NCBI RefSeq assembly: GCF_024582695.1
Contig: NZ_CP102081.1
Span: forward strand, 496,001 to 560,000
Reading direction: 5' to 3'
Length of the DNA: 64,000 nt
From: Mycoplasma sp. 1578d
Lineage (GTDB): Bacteria; Bacillota_I; Bacilli_A; Mycoplasmatales; Metamycoplasmataceae
Part shown: piece by piece, positions 10,416 to 24,120 of the stretch
Layout of the letters: every line of letters begins with the position of its first letter
Position numbering within the stretch: position 1 is the stretch's first letter
Made by a program: the position numbers and the translations under genes
The notes under the pieces: generated by a model
Told to the model about the DNA's origin: nothing
The model's database searches: none
The model's input: the letters and a program-made list of their open reading frames with translations, nothing else

Positions 10416-12323
10416 TTATTTCTTTCTTTGGTTTCTTTTTGATCAAGATTCTAATGCAAAAGTCGGAACATCACCATGCTCATTGCGACTTTTTTTAAGT
10501 AAGTGTTGATATTCATTGCTTCTTTTGAATTCTAGTTTATTAGTTAAAGATTTTAAATATAAATTTTTAGCAAAATTTTGTTCATTAATGCTATTGATTT
10601 GCTCAGCGTGATTAATTAAATATTGTTTGATCTCTTTAGTAACTTCATTTGGGTTTAACTTTTGATAAAAAGAGACAATTTGCTCTTTTAGTTTATTGAT
10701 AAATTGTTCTTTAATAGCTTCATTTTGTGATTGGTCTTGGATTTGATAGTTTAAATTTAGAGCTAAAATTTCTCGAAAAGTAGGCTCTAAATTAACTTCT
10801 TGATCATCTTGATAATACATTTCATTGGCAAAAATTGAAAATTGATTTAACACAGCGTTTAGATTCCCTTGATTTTGATTAGCAATATCGCGATTAATTA
10901 AATCACGTAGATGATAATTAGCTAAACAAGCAAGGAGCACTTCCATTTTAACGTTTCCATAAATAACTGATTTTTCCAGAGAAAAATTGGTTTTGTTGTG
11001 TTGTACAATGTTTGTGTTTTTAAGGACTTTTTTTGCCTGAGTAAATGGTACATCATTGCGCAATGATAATTGTACATTAAAATCATTCATCATACGCTCT
11101 TGAATAAGTAATTGCGTTTTAGCGGTTGCATTAGCAAAAATATTAATTAAGTTTTCTTTTAACAATCCAAAATTAACTGAAGTAATATCCACATTAGCTC
11201 GATTTAAGCGGTAAAGAATTTTGAAGTTATCATAAACAATATGAGCTCCATTTTTTCGTGAATTTTTTAATATATCAACGAGTACATCGGCGCCATGATT
11301 GTTTAAAATTTCATCCGGATCTTTATTAAAATTATTAATTACCACTTCAACTTCAAACTTATTTTCAATTAACTTAACCAATGATTTATTGGTAGCACTT
11401 TGACCAGCGGTATCATTATCTAAAAATAAAATTACTTTTAAATCTTTAAGCAAGCTTAAATGGGCATTTGTTAGTGCTGTTCCCATTAAGGCAATAACGT
11501 TATTTATTCCAGCTTGATAAAGAGCAATAACATCCATAAAACCTTCAACAATGATAATTTCTCGTTTATCAAAAGCTGAATCTTGAGCATTATTAAAGTT
11601 ATATAAAATCCGTGATTTTTTAAAAATTTGTGACTCGGGTGAGTTTAAATATTTAGCATATTTTTTATCATCACCAATTGAACGACCACTAAAACCAACG
11701 ATTTCGCCACGTTCATTTCTAATCCCAAAAATAATACGATTTTTAAAAATTAAATTTAAATTATCATTAATTAATCCAGCTTGATTTAAGTCTAAATCTG
11801 AATAAAGCTGATTGGTTTTTAAAATATCAGTGTAATTGTTTAATGGAGCAAATCCAATATCAAACTTTTCAAGAATATCAATTTGATTGATTTTTCGATA
11901 GTTAAGAAATTTTTGAGCAAGTTCATTATTAATATTAAGTTTAAAATATGAATTAACTGTATCTAGTAAATCATACATTTTTTGTTTAGCCGGATCGCGA
12001 GTGATTTTATTAACATTTTTAAACTGATCAAAGTTAATTGGCAAATTGGCTTGTTGTGCTAAAAATTCAAGTGCTTGAACATAAGAAATTTTTTTAAATT
12101 CTTTAACAAAATGCACCACATTCCCTGAATGTCCACAAGCAAAGCACTTATAAATATTTTTTGCAGGTGACACAGTTAAACTTGGTGATGTATCAGCGTG
12201 AAATGGGCAAATTCCCACATAATTATTTCCTTTTTTGTTTAGGGAAATAAATTGGGAAATTACATTAACAATATTAGAAGATCTAACAATCAAATCAATG
12301 GTGTTGGTTGAAATATTTTTCAT
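10416..12323 (-). CDS. dnaG: DNA primase
   Basis: 635 aa; the last 13 codons follow a TGA (Trp) at 10443-10445. CHC2-type zinc finger with C39, H42, C60 and C63 (CPFH...CFACGHSG), then the catalytic core with EGFMDVIALYQAG (~residue 260) and the TOPRIM acidic motif FLDNDTAG (~residue 300). The C-terminal third is the less conserved helicase-interaction domain. It makes RNA primers at the replication fork. Strong ribosome binding site GGAGG; 19 nt after glyS and 10 nt before rpoD. Confidence 0.95.
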
Positions 12324-12342
12324 TATTAGACCTCCGTATTTT

Positions 12343-13695
12343 TTATAAATAATCTTTTAATTGATCGATCGAAACACGAATTTGTTCCATAGTATCACGA
12401 TTTCTCAAGGTGACCATGTGATCGTTTAAAGTTTCATAATCAATAGTTACACACCAATAGGTTCCTATAGCGTCCTGACGACGATATCTTTTCCCTATTG
12501 AACCAGATTCATCATATGTTGTTGAAATTCCAAGGTTAATTAGCTCGTTATAAATTGCTTGGGCTTGGATGTCTAATTTTTTAACCAATGGAAGAATTGC
12601 AACTTGATAAGGAGTGATGTTTTTGTTCAATTTAAGAACTATTCGTGAATCATTGTCCAATTGCTCAATTTTATATGCATCAATTAAAATTGCTAACATC
12701 AAGCGATCAAGTCCAATTGATGGTTCAATAACATAAGGGATAATTTTACTATTGGTTTGCGGATCTAAGTATTCAAGTGTTTCACCACTTGCTTGCATGT
12801 GTGAAGATAAATCAAAATCACCACGATTTGCAATACCTAATAATTCACCTCAACCAAAAGGAAAATTAAACTCAATATCACTAGTTGCTTTAGAATAATG
12901 AGCTAATTCTTCACTTTCGTGAGCTCGAATTCGAATTGATTGCTCGTTAATTCCAAGTAATTTGACAAAATTATATGCCTTGTTTACATAGTATTTAAAT
13001 CAAGTGTCTGCTTCTTGTGGATGAGTAAAAAACTCTAATTCCATTTGTTCAAATTCTCTAGTACGGAACACAAAATTACCTGGAGTGACTTCATTTCGAA
13101 AACTTTTTCCAACTTGTCCAATTCCAAAAGGTAATTTAGCTCGCATACTTCTTTGAACATTTTTAAAATTAACAAAAATTCCTTGAGCAGTTTCAGGACG
13201 AAGGTAGAGTTTAGATTTGGAATCAACAATTACTCCTTGCGAAGTTTCAAACATAAGGTTAAATTGTCTAATTTGTGATCAGTTTGTTGGCGAACCTTCG
13301 TATGAAGTTAAATGTTCGTTAAGATATTGTTCCATTTGTTCAAAACTCATTTTTTCAGGAACTAAATTAGGATCAATTTGATTAATTAATTTATCAGCAC
13401 GATAACGTTTACCGTTCTTTTTATTCTCAATTAATGGGTCAGAAAAATTAGCCACATGACCAGATGTAACTCAAACTTGTGGGTTCATTAATATTTTTGA
13501 ATCAATTAGAAAATTATGTTTTTCTTTGAAAATGAATTCTTGTTTTCAAAGTTTTTCAATATTATCCTTAAGTAAAGATCCGATCGGTCCATAATCTCAA
13601 GTATTGGCTAATCCGCCATATATTTCACTTCCTTGATACACAAAACCTGTGTTTTTTAAATGATTGACCAATTCTTGCATCTTGTCTTTAAGCAT
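12343..13695 (-). CDS. glyS: Glycyl-tRNA synthetase, homodimeric class II
   Basis: 450 aa across several Trp-TGA codons. Class II motifs: motif 2 [21 protein letters not shown], here positions ~178-198 (key residues FRNE and R.REF), [12 protein letters not shown] just before it, and motif 3 [13 protein letters not shown] (~residue 310) followed by the anticodon-binding domain. It charges tRNA-Gly. The alpha2 (GlyQS) form is usual in Mollicutes. The first in-frame ATG is at 13693-13695; a second at 13678-13680 (MQELVNHLK) is also possible, and neither has a strong Shine-Dalgarno. First gene of glyS-dnaG-rpoD-nif3. Confidence 0.92.
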
Positions 13696-13746
13696 AACAT
13701 TAATTTTACCATTTTTTTAAGAAAAAATGATATGTTAAATCGTAAG

Positions 13747-13772
13747 AAAAAACACCATTTTTCAGGTGTTTT
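13747..13772 (-). terminator. Intrinsic terminator after the 453-aa anchored protein gene
   Basis: Minus-strand hairpin AAAACACC / GGTGTTTT with an 8-nt loop and following T run, 10 nt after the stop of the gene at 13782 and just before glyS. Confidence 0.75.
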
Positions 13773-13781
13773 GAGTCATTA

Positions 13782-15143
13782 TTATTGTGATACAACAACA
13801 GCAAGAATAACCAAGATAATAAATAAGGCAACATGTCCTAATAACATTAAAAGAAGTCCGAGTTTATTAACACTTCTTAATTGAGGACCGCTAGCTTTTT
13901 TAGGGTCTTTGAAACTTTCTAAAAGAACAAGTTCTTTGCTGTGTTCGTAACTTTCGTGCACAAGTATAGCGTGTTTGTATTCTTCTTTAGAAACAAAAAC
14001 TACTTGAAGGTTTTTGTATTCAACAAATGAAAGTGCTTGTTGTAAGGTAAGGTTAGTTTGTTCGTCAATATCATAAACATAAATAGCGTTTTCAAGCGAA
14101 TATTCAACATCTTTGCTTGGTTTAATGTTTCCAAGTAAAATGTCAATTTCTTTGTTGATGATTTGTGAAACAATTTTGTAAACTAATTTAGTATTACGTG
14201 ATTCATTGATTAATTTTTCTTCTAAATCTAAAGTAAAAGTAATTACTGGAATGTAGTTGCTTTTAATTTCGTAAAATTCATGTTCTGAAACTTTAACAGG
14301 TTCTTTAATTTGATCATTGATTAATTGTAATTTATGAGCATATAAACCAAGGGCTTCAACTTGTTTTCTTAATTCAAGCTCTTCAACATAAGCAAATCTC
14401 ACAGTTCTTTGTGATGAGCATTCACCTTCTTTTTCTTTGTAAATAATTTTTTCAACTTCAACTGGTACTTCTTTGATGATTTCCTTAATGATAACTTTTT
14501 CTTTTTCAACAACAGGAGCTTCAACTATTTCACTTCTACGTTTTAAATCTTGAATTTCTTTTAAAAGTTCTGATTTATCGGTTTTTTCGTCATTTAATCT
14601 AAGCATTAATGCTTCGATTTCACTTGAATATTTATCACTTGATCTTGAAATTTCAAGTAATAATTGTTCAATTTGTCTGGTTAATGATTCAATCATTAAA
14701 TCTTTTTTTGATTTTTTAGGAGCGACAAAATCATCATCTTTAGGGAAGTAAGGTTCAATGTTTTCCATGTCTTTGTAAACTGGTTTAAAATCAGTTAAGT
14801 ATCTAAGTTGAGCAGCTGCACTTCTTTTATCTCTAAATCCGGTATCAGTGAAAATATTTAATTCATCAGCTGTTTGTTGATAATCTAGTCCACCATCAAA
14901 TTTATCTACGTTAAGTTCGTACTCAAAAATATCACCAACTTTTTCAGCAAGAACTAATCCACCTCAAATTTTATCTTCAGTTTGAAATCAGGTTGCACAC
15001 TCTAATTCTTTTGATAAGAATCAATTCATTGCATCTTTACGAGTTTTAAAAAGAGCAAGTGGCTGTGATACTTTAGGGTGTTTTAATGCTCATGGATATT
15101 CTCTGTTGCTTTGTGGCTTATATAAACATTGTAATCTTTTCAT
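13782..15143 (-). CDS. Tail-anchored coiled-coil hypothetical protein, 453 aa
   Basis: Starts at an ATG with AAAGGAG 9 nt upstream; three TGA codons near the N-terminus are read as Trp (PWALKHP, NWFLSKE, TWFQTED). Residues ~20-70 form a small compact region, residues ~130-215 are charged coiled coil (RQIEQLLLEISRSSDKYSSE; EKVIIKEIIKEVPVEVEKII), residues ~230-400 look globular, and the last ~25 residues are one strong hydrophobic helix ending in VVVSQ. This is the layout of a C-tail-anchored protein with its bulk in the cytoplasm. I do not recognise the family. Own terminator behind it; it diverges from the S1-domain gene across 220 nt. Confidence 0.75.
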
Positions 15144-15351
15144 GTATTATTCTCCTTTACACTCCCGAAATTATTAGCAGTGTAATATTTATTAAATTGG
15201 TTAAATAAGTATAAATAAATTATAAATTATTTTTTAATTTTTATACTCATTTTATAATATAAAAAATATAAAATTTTAACTTGATTTTAAAGCTCAATAC
15301 AAAAATATGACTTTGCTTGAAATTTTAAAATTGGACAAGCTAAAAACAAAA

Positions 15352-15357
15352 TATAAT
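15352..15357 (+). promoter_or_regulatory. -10 box of the S1-domain gene (leaderless type)
   Basis: TATAAT ending 6 nt before ATG 15364, with a possible -35 TTGGAC at 15331-15336. The rest of 15144-15363 is AT-rich spacer serving the two divergent genes. Confidence 0.6.
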
Positions 15358-15363
15358 TAAAAT

Positions 15364-15702
15364 ATGAGTAAGAAAAAAACTGCAATAGGAATTGGTAAGG
15401 TGATTAAAATTACCGATTCTTTTATTAAAATATCAGCAAAAAATGGTGATATATTCACAATTCATGCTAAACAAATTAGTGATAAGCCTAATGTTAAAAT
15501 TAAAAACATTTTTAAAATAAATGATGTAGTTAATTTTTATATCAACTCATACGATACTAAAACTAAAAAAGGAATTGGTTCATTTATGATCAATCATCCT
15601 AATTTTTGTGCAGATCCGTTTCAATTTAAATTAGATGAGACGAAAAATGGCTTTGCTAATTTATTAGCATTAACACTAAAGGATATTAATGGAAATACCT
15701 AA
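15364..15702 (+). CDS. Small S1-domain RNA-binding protein
   Basis: 112 aa. Residues ~8-78 follow the S1 OB-fold pattern: GIGKVIKITDSFIKISAKNG, an IHAKQIS turn, FKINDVVNFYINSYD, and GSFMINHP. The remaining ~35 residues (PFQFKLDETKNGF) form the short tail seen in stand-alone S1 proteins of Firmicutes (general stress protein 13 type), thought to bind RNA or ribosomes. The gene overlaps the next one by 14 nt, implying translational coupling. Confidence 0.75.
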   Translation: MSKKKTAIGIGKVIKITDSFIKISAKNGDIFTIHAKQISDKPNVKIKNIFKINDVVNFYINSYDTKTKKGIGSFMINHPNFCADPFQFKLDETKNGFANLLALTLKDINGNT

Positions 15703-16945
15703 ACTAAGGCGTTCAAATGTACGTTTTGAAAGTAAAAACCAAGATTTAAGCACTTTATATAACCCAAAGCAGTATCAAAAGATTCTTAATCAATTAAATT
15801 CGCTTAAGTTTGAAAATTCTGAATATCTAGCGTTTTCGGATATAGCAGAAAATTTTTATCTCTCTGGTGTTGATAAAATAATTAAGCTAGTTAATTATTT
15901 TTACACAAAAGAATATTCTCATTTGCTCATTTTCACTAATGTCCAAATCAAACAAGAATTTAAAGCAATTAGAGACTTTGTTTTAAGTTCATTTGATCCA
16001 TATCAAGAGTATAAAATTAATTGCATTTTCATTGATGTTAATCAATGCAAAGAAACATTAATTCAAAAACTTAAGTATTTACAAAGAATTGATAATGCTA
16101 AAATAGCTTTTATTTATACAGATTATTTTGGAACATATGAGCAAATTAATAATTATTATCAATTTACAAAATCTTTTTTAAGTCAAACTAATGATGAGAA
16201 AATCTTAAACAATAATACTTTTTACTTAGGTAAACTCAACCCTACTTTAAATGATTTTTACGCTCAACTCGTGGAAACAAATCTTTTTTTTACTACTGAT
16301 GATATCCATGAACAATTTGTTGCTTTTTCAGATCTGGTTTTGTTTCTTGTTGCAAGTCAAGGGATTGATATTCGTAAATTCGTTCGAGGCTATTGTAAAA
16401 TTTTAAAACGCTTTAGTGATAAAGAACTTGACAATAATGATGCTTTTAAATTTGCTTGGTTTCTTCACATCAATCACTTTGATACAGTTACCTTTATTTC
16501 TAATACTAAGGAAACAGATCGACTTACAAAATTATTTGCTTACGAATTTAATACATTAACTAATGAGCTTATTTGTTGATATGATCATTTAAGTTTTACT
16601 CAAGAAAGTTCATTTGGAATTCAAACAATTATTAGCGGTAATATTCATAATTCTAAAGCTTTAATTAATTTTGAAATTAATTATCCTAATTACAATTTTC
16701 AGTTTACATCTGATATTAATAGCATTGATAATTTAAGTGATTTTGATCTCTTAACTTTAAACGATATTCAAAAAGCATCACAAAAATCTTTTTTAAATTA
16801 TTGTGACTCAATTAATCCTGATATTAAATGAATGAATATTACAATCGAAAACACGAAAGAAGAATCCTGCGGAATGGTGATTGCCTTTTTATATTGAGCT
16901 AAAATCTTTTTATCACTTTTAAAAAAACAAACCCCGTTCAATTAA
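15689..16945 (+). CDS. Degenerate glucose-6-phosphate isomerase-like protein (probable pseudoenzyme)
   Basis: 418 aa, close to the ~430 aa of bacterial Pgi. Order and spacing of several segments resemble Pgi: an N-terminal region, a Rossmann-like strand (HLLIFTN, ~residue 78), the segment AFSDLVLFLVASQGIDIRKF (~211-230, compare VLTAVGLLPIAVSGVNI), ITIENTKEESCGMVIAFLYW (~383-402, compare the strand and helix before LGVNPFDQPGVE), and a final TPFN where Pgi has NPFDQ. The catalytic signatures are absent: no GIGGS..GA loop, no SKSGTT, no E-S-x-GK or DLHS. It is intact, has normal codon use, and overlaps the S1 gene. A structural or regulatory role is inference. Confidence 0.5.
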
Positions 16946-16973
16946 AAATGATCAGAATTAACTGATCATTTTT
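16944..16973. terminator. Bidirectional terminator
   Basis: AAAAATGATCAG / CTGATCATTTTT with a 6-nt loop, perfect 12-bp stem with A and T runs on either side, between the convergent Pgi-like gene and lipoprotein gene. Confidence 0.85.
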
Positions 16974-16990
16974 AATTATTTTAAAGAAAA

Positions 16991-17587
16991 TTAATTATTG
17001 TTTTGTGGAGCTTTAGCAACTGGTGTGGGTAGTTCATATTTATCAACAGGTCAAGGAATTTGTGGGAATAAGTGTTCAAATCCAGGAATATGATATAACT
17101 CACCTTTTTTTAATTTTTCTTTTCTTTCTTGTTCTTCTTTTCCTAATTTCTCGGCAATGCCATTAGCTAATATTGGAAACCCTGGTAAACCTGCAGCACT
17201 ATTAATTGGTGTAAGAAGTTCTTTTGGAGTTGAAGGTTTTACTTGCTTAGCTGGAATAAAACTTGAAACTCCTGGAGCAAAGTTTTTTGATGAATCTGAT
17301 GGAGTTTTTAGGTCTGTTGAACTAGCTGATTTATCTGCTGTATCTGTAGGTTGTGGGGTTGGTGTAGGAGTTGTTGGTTTATCTCCTTGTGGTTGGGTTT
17401 GAGCTACTGGAGTTGATACAGTATCTTCTTTAGCAGTTGTTAAAACTTTTGTTTCAGTTTTGCTTTCTGAATAATTTGAAGAATTGCTTTTTTGTCCGTA
17501 TACACTTGAACATGAAACAGCAGTAGCTACTACACTAACAGGTGCTAATAAAAGAAATAGTTTTTTGATTAATCTGTTGTTTTTCAT
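16991..17587 (-). CDS. Prolipoprotein, Pro/Thr-rich, 198 aa
   Basis: Classic lipoprotein signal: MKNNRLIKK, hydrophobic core, lipobox VATAVSC with C26 as the lipidated residue. The mature part begins with a low-complexity Ser/Thr/Lys stretch and a PQGDKPTTPTPTPQPTD linker (~residues 68-84), then a short globular-looking region (LLTPINSAAGLPGFPILA) and ends in PQNNN. One TGA near the end is read as Trp. No enzyme domain is visible; probably an exposed surface lipoprotein. Confidence 0.8.
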
Positions 17588-17594
17588 ATACTAT

Positions 17595-17600
17595 ATTATA
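17595..17600 (-). promoter_or_regulatory. -10 box of the 198-aa lipoprotein gene (leaderless type)
   Basis: TATAAT on the minus strand, 7 nt before the ATG at 17587. Positions 17601-17740 hold no gene that I can see. Confidence 0.55.
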
Positions 17601-17740
17601 TCTTGAATTATTAAATTTGTATGTATTTTTTAAGTATATTATAAAACGTTTTCAGACGGTAAAATTATAAGCATAGGTTTTGAATGAGCTTATAATAAAA
17701 CATAAAAAAATAAAAAAATGCGTCCTATGACGCGTATGCA

Positions 17741-17760
17741 CTTTGAAAACTGAATAGTAA
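17741..17760 (-). repeat. 23S processing stem, 3' arm
   Basis: CTTTGAAAACTGAATAGTAA is the perfect 20-base reverse complement of 20831-20850. In the minus-strand transcript the two arms flank 23S and would form the long stem cut by RNase III. Confidence 0.8.
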
Positions 17761-17801
17761 TTTGGCATAATAACTTATTAAAATGACTTTGAATTCATCT
17801 T

Positions 17802-20698
<2,897 letters not shown>

Positions 20699-20830
20699 GT
20701 ATTTTCCTATTGTTGATGTATTCAAAGACATTTTAATAAATTATTATTGCTAATAATTCTCAACTCGGTATCACAAAACAAATTGACTAAAAAATGTTTT
20801 TTGATGTCGTTGTTATATTAATTAATATCT

Positions 20831-20850
20831 TTACTATTCAGTTTTCAAAG
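20831..20850 (-). repeat. 23S processing stem, 5' arm
   Basis: TTACTATTCAGTTTTCAAAG, perfect partner of 17741-17760. The minus-strand sense CTTTGAAAACTGAATA is the widespread Firmicutes element before 23S. The 16S-23S spacer (20699-20977) carries no tRNA gene. Confidence 0.8.
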
Positions 20851-20873
20851 AACATATGAGAGTAAGCTCTCTC

Positions 20874-20887
20874 AAAACTAGATATAT
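20874..20887 (-). repeat. 16S processing stem, 3' arm
   Basis: AAAACTAGATATAT is the exact reverse complement of 22508-22521. The arms flank 16S in the transcript and are extended by a few mismatched pairs outward. Confidence 0.7.
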
Positions 20888-20977
20888 CATTGGACTATTG
20901 ACAATGTACATAACGGTATTTAAAAATAGTCTTATTCAGGTAAATAATTCGTTGAACGAATTATCTTTGTACTCCGT

Positions 20978-22488
<1,511 letters not shown>

Positions 22489-22507
22489 TTGACTGTCATG
22501 TATTGTT

Positions 22508-22521
22508 ATATATCTAGTTTT
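22508..22521 (-). repeat. 16S processing stem, 5' arm
   Basis: ATATATCTAGTTTT, partner of 20874-20887. On the minus strand it lies in CTTTGAAAACTAGATATAT, related to but distinct from the 23S element. The rrn promoter should lie upstream between here and 22700; no clear consensus was identified. Confidence 0.7.
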
Positions 22522-22708
22522 CAAAGAACTTTTTTGCTATTGTAGCTTTCTAATTATACATATAAAAAATTTTTACAAAAACAAATTATTATTTTTTTAA
22601 TTGAATATGGTATCTTTGCTTTGAGCTTGTTGATTAAAATGAATGTGGATTTTAAAGTAAATTAGTTTGATTTCTTGCTTGAAGTGTTATAATTAATAAG
22701 CACATCAA

Positions 22709-22793
22709 GCCCGAGTGGTGAAATTGGCAGACACGCTAGACTAAGGATCTAGTGCAGCAATGCGTGCAGGTTCAAGTCCTGTCTTGGGCACCA
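22709..22793 (+). tRNA. tRNA-Leu (anticodon AAG)
   Basis: 85 nt including encoded CCA. Acceptor stem GCCCGAG/CTTGGGC, D-loop with GGCAG, anticodon stem CTAGA/TCTAG around loop CTAAGGA (anticodon AAG, codon CUU), long variable arm TGCAGCAATGCGTGC typical of tRNA-Leu, and T-arm AGGTTCAAGTCCT. An unmodified A34 leucine tRNA is not the usual UAG type for the CUN box in mycoplasmas. Confidence 0.93.
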
Positions 22794-22816
22794 TATCAAA
22801 ATATTATTGATCATTT

Positions 22817-22838
22817 AAAAAACGCTTAGGCGTTTTTT
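22817..22838 (+). terminator. Terminator after tRNA-Leu
   Basis: AAAACGC TTAG GCGTTTT with a T run; it directly precedes the promoter of the next gene. Confidence 0.8.
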
Positions 22839-22840
22839 AA

Positions 22841-22846
22841 TATAAT
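22841..22846 (+). promoter_or_regulatory. -10 box of the 292-aa membrane protein gene
   Basis: TATAAT 13 nt before ATG 22860, giving a leader of about 7 nt and no room for a ribosome binding site. Confidence 0.5.
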
Positions 22847-22859
22847 TTATATAACATAT

Positions 22860-23738
22860 ATGCACAAAAGTATTGAAGAGATTATTAAAAAATATCGAAA
22901 ATTTACCACCTTAGATTGGGTGATTTTTTGCATTGGCGTTGGGTTAATTTTAAATATTACTATTTTAACTTTGCTTGAATGACACTTTGTTTCCATTGAG
23001 AATGTTCAAGTCTTTAAAGCTCTTAAGCAAGTTCTTGATGCTAATAAAAACATTTTCACTCCTGAGCAACAGAATTTAATTTATCCTAATGCTATTAAAG
23101 ATTTTTGAGGTGGATCAACTTATTGATTTACATTTATGACCAATGTGTATTTAGCCATAACTTTAGCATTTTTTTCATTTTATAAACAGTCAAAAAAAGC
23201 TCAAGTCATGTTTTTTGCTTCAATTGTATATATAAGCATTACTTGTTCAATGTATTGATTAAGTGTGATTATTGATCCTGAACAATTTAATAAATTAAGT
23301 TTATTTAGCAAAATTAAATCGGTTATATACCATGCGGTTACTCCATTTATTGCTATAGTGTTAATTATTTTTATACGGAAAGAGCTTGAAATTGATAATA
23401 TTCATATTTGAGCTTTAATTATTTTTCCGTTATTTTATTATCTATTTACTCTTGCTATTTATTTTATTGGATATAAATATTATGCTAATTTTAAAGTCAC
23501 AGATTCAGAAATTGATCGTGGAATAGTAATTTATTCGCAAGTATCATTTTATCGTCCGTTAGGATACCAAGGGGATAGTAAATATTTAATTGTTATTTTT
23601 AACATTATCTTATGTGCAATGAGTTTATTTATTGCACCGATTATTGGGTTTATTTATCGAAAAATTTTACGAATTAAATCAGCAAATCAACAGACTCTAC
23701 CAAAACTTGTTTATCGTCGTGTGGTCAAAAATAAATAA
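22860..23738 (+). CDS. Multi-pass membrane protein, 292 aa, unknown function
   Basis: Six to seven hydrophobic helices (roughly residues 20-40, 92-110, 118-137, 155-172, 182-205, 242-262), with several Trp encoded by TGA. N-terminus basic/acidic and cytoplasmic, C-terminus basic (KLVYRRVVKNK). No transporter signature or catalytic motif is visible. Similar mycoplasma-specific integral membrane proteins are annotated only as hypothetical. No Shine-Dalgarno; the ATG is placed by the near-leaderless promoter. The stop codon lies inside the terminator stem. Confidence 0.7.
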
Positions 23739-23760
23739 CGCAAAAAGCGTTATTTATTTT
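23733..23760 (+). terminator. Terminator overlapping the stop codon of the membrane protein gene
   Basis: AAATAACGC AAAAA GCGTTATTT followed by a T-rich tract; the TAA stop (23736-23738) is part of the left arm. Confidence 0.8.
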
Positions 23761-23828
23761 ACTCTTTGAAATATTTAAAAAAGAAAACCACACTTTGCAA
23801 TGTGGTTGGTCATGTATTTATCATGGTA

Positions 23829-23905
23829 TGGCGCGCCCAGCAGGAGTCGAACCCGCAACCTTTAGGGCCGTAACCTAACACTCTGTCCAGTTGAGCTACG
23901 GGCGC
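23829..23905 (-). tRNA. tRNA-Arg (anticodon ACG)
   Basis: 77 nt with encoded CCA. Acceptor GCGCCCG/TGGGCGC, D-arm GCTCAACTGGACAGAGT, anticodon stem TTAGG/CCTAA with loop TTACGGC (ACG), T-arm GCGGGTTCGACTCCTGC. It reads CGN codons, normally through A34-to-inosine conversion. Confidence 0.95.
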
Positions 23906-23912
23906 ATAATAA

Positions 23913-23988
23913 TGGAGGCACCAACGGGACTCGAACCCGTAAATCAGAGTTTTGCAGACTCGTGCCTTGGCCTTTTGGCTATGGTGCC
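23913..23988 (-). tRNA. tRNA-Cys (anticodon GCA)
   Basis: 76 nt with encoded CCA. Acceptor GGCACCA/TGGTGCC, anticodon loop CTGCAAA (GCA), T-arm ACGGGTTCGAGTCCCGT. Seven bases separate it from tRNA-Arg; the two are transcribed together. Confidence 0.95.
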
Positions 23989-24067
23989 AATAACCAAATT
24001 TAACTTGCTTAATGTGCTTATTAATTATACTAGAAAATAAGCAAATTCAAATAGAAAAAATGAAAAT

Positions 24068-24096
24068 AAAAATCAGAGCTAAAAACTCTGATTTTT
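24068..24096 (-). terminator. Terminator after the 841-aa lipoprotein gene
   Basis: AAAAATCAGAG / CTCTGATTTTT with a 7-nt loop, 25 nt past the stop codon, T run on the minus transcript. Confidence 0.8.
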
Positions 24097-24120
24097 GCTT
24101 GTCTCTTATTCAAATAAGTA

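Noticed and set aside
12343-13695. T-box or riboswitch upstream of glyS
   Set aside because: The 80 nt upstream hold only an AT-rich spacer and a terminator for the neighbouring gene; no T-box sequence is visible.
17588-17801. 5S rRNA after 23S
   Set aside because: No 5S-like sequence is found; only the processing-stem arm and an A-rich tract are present.
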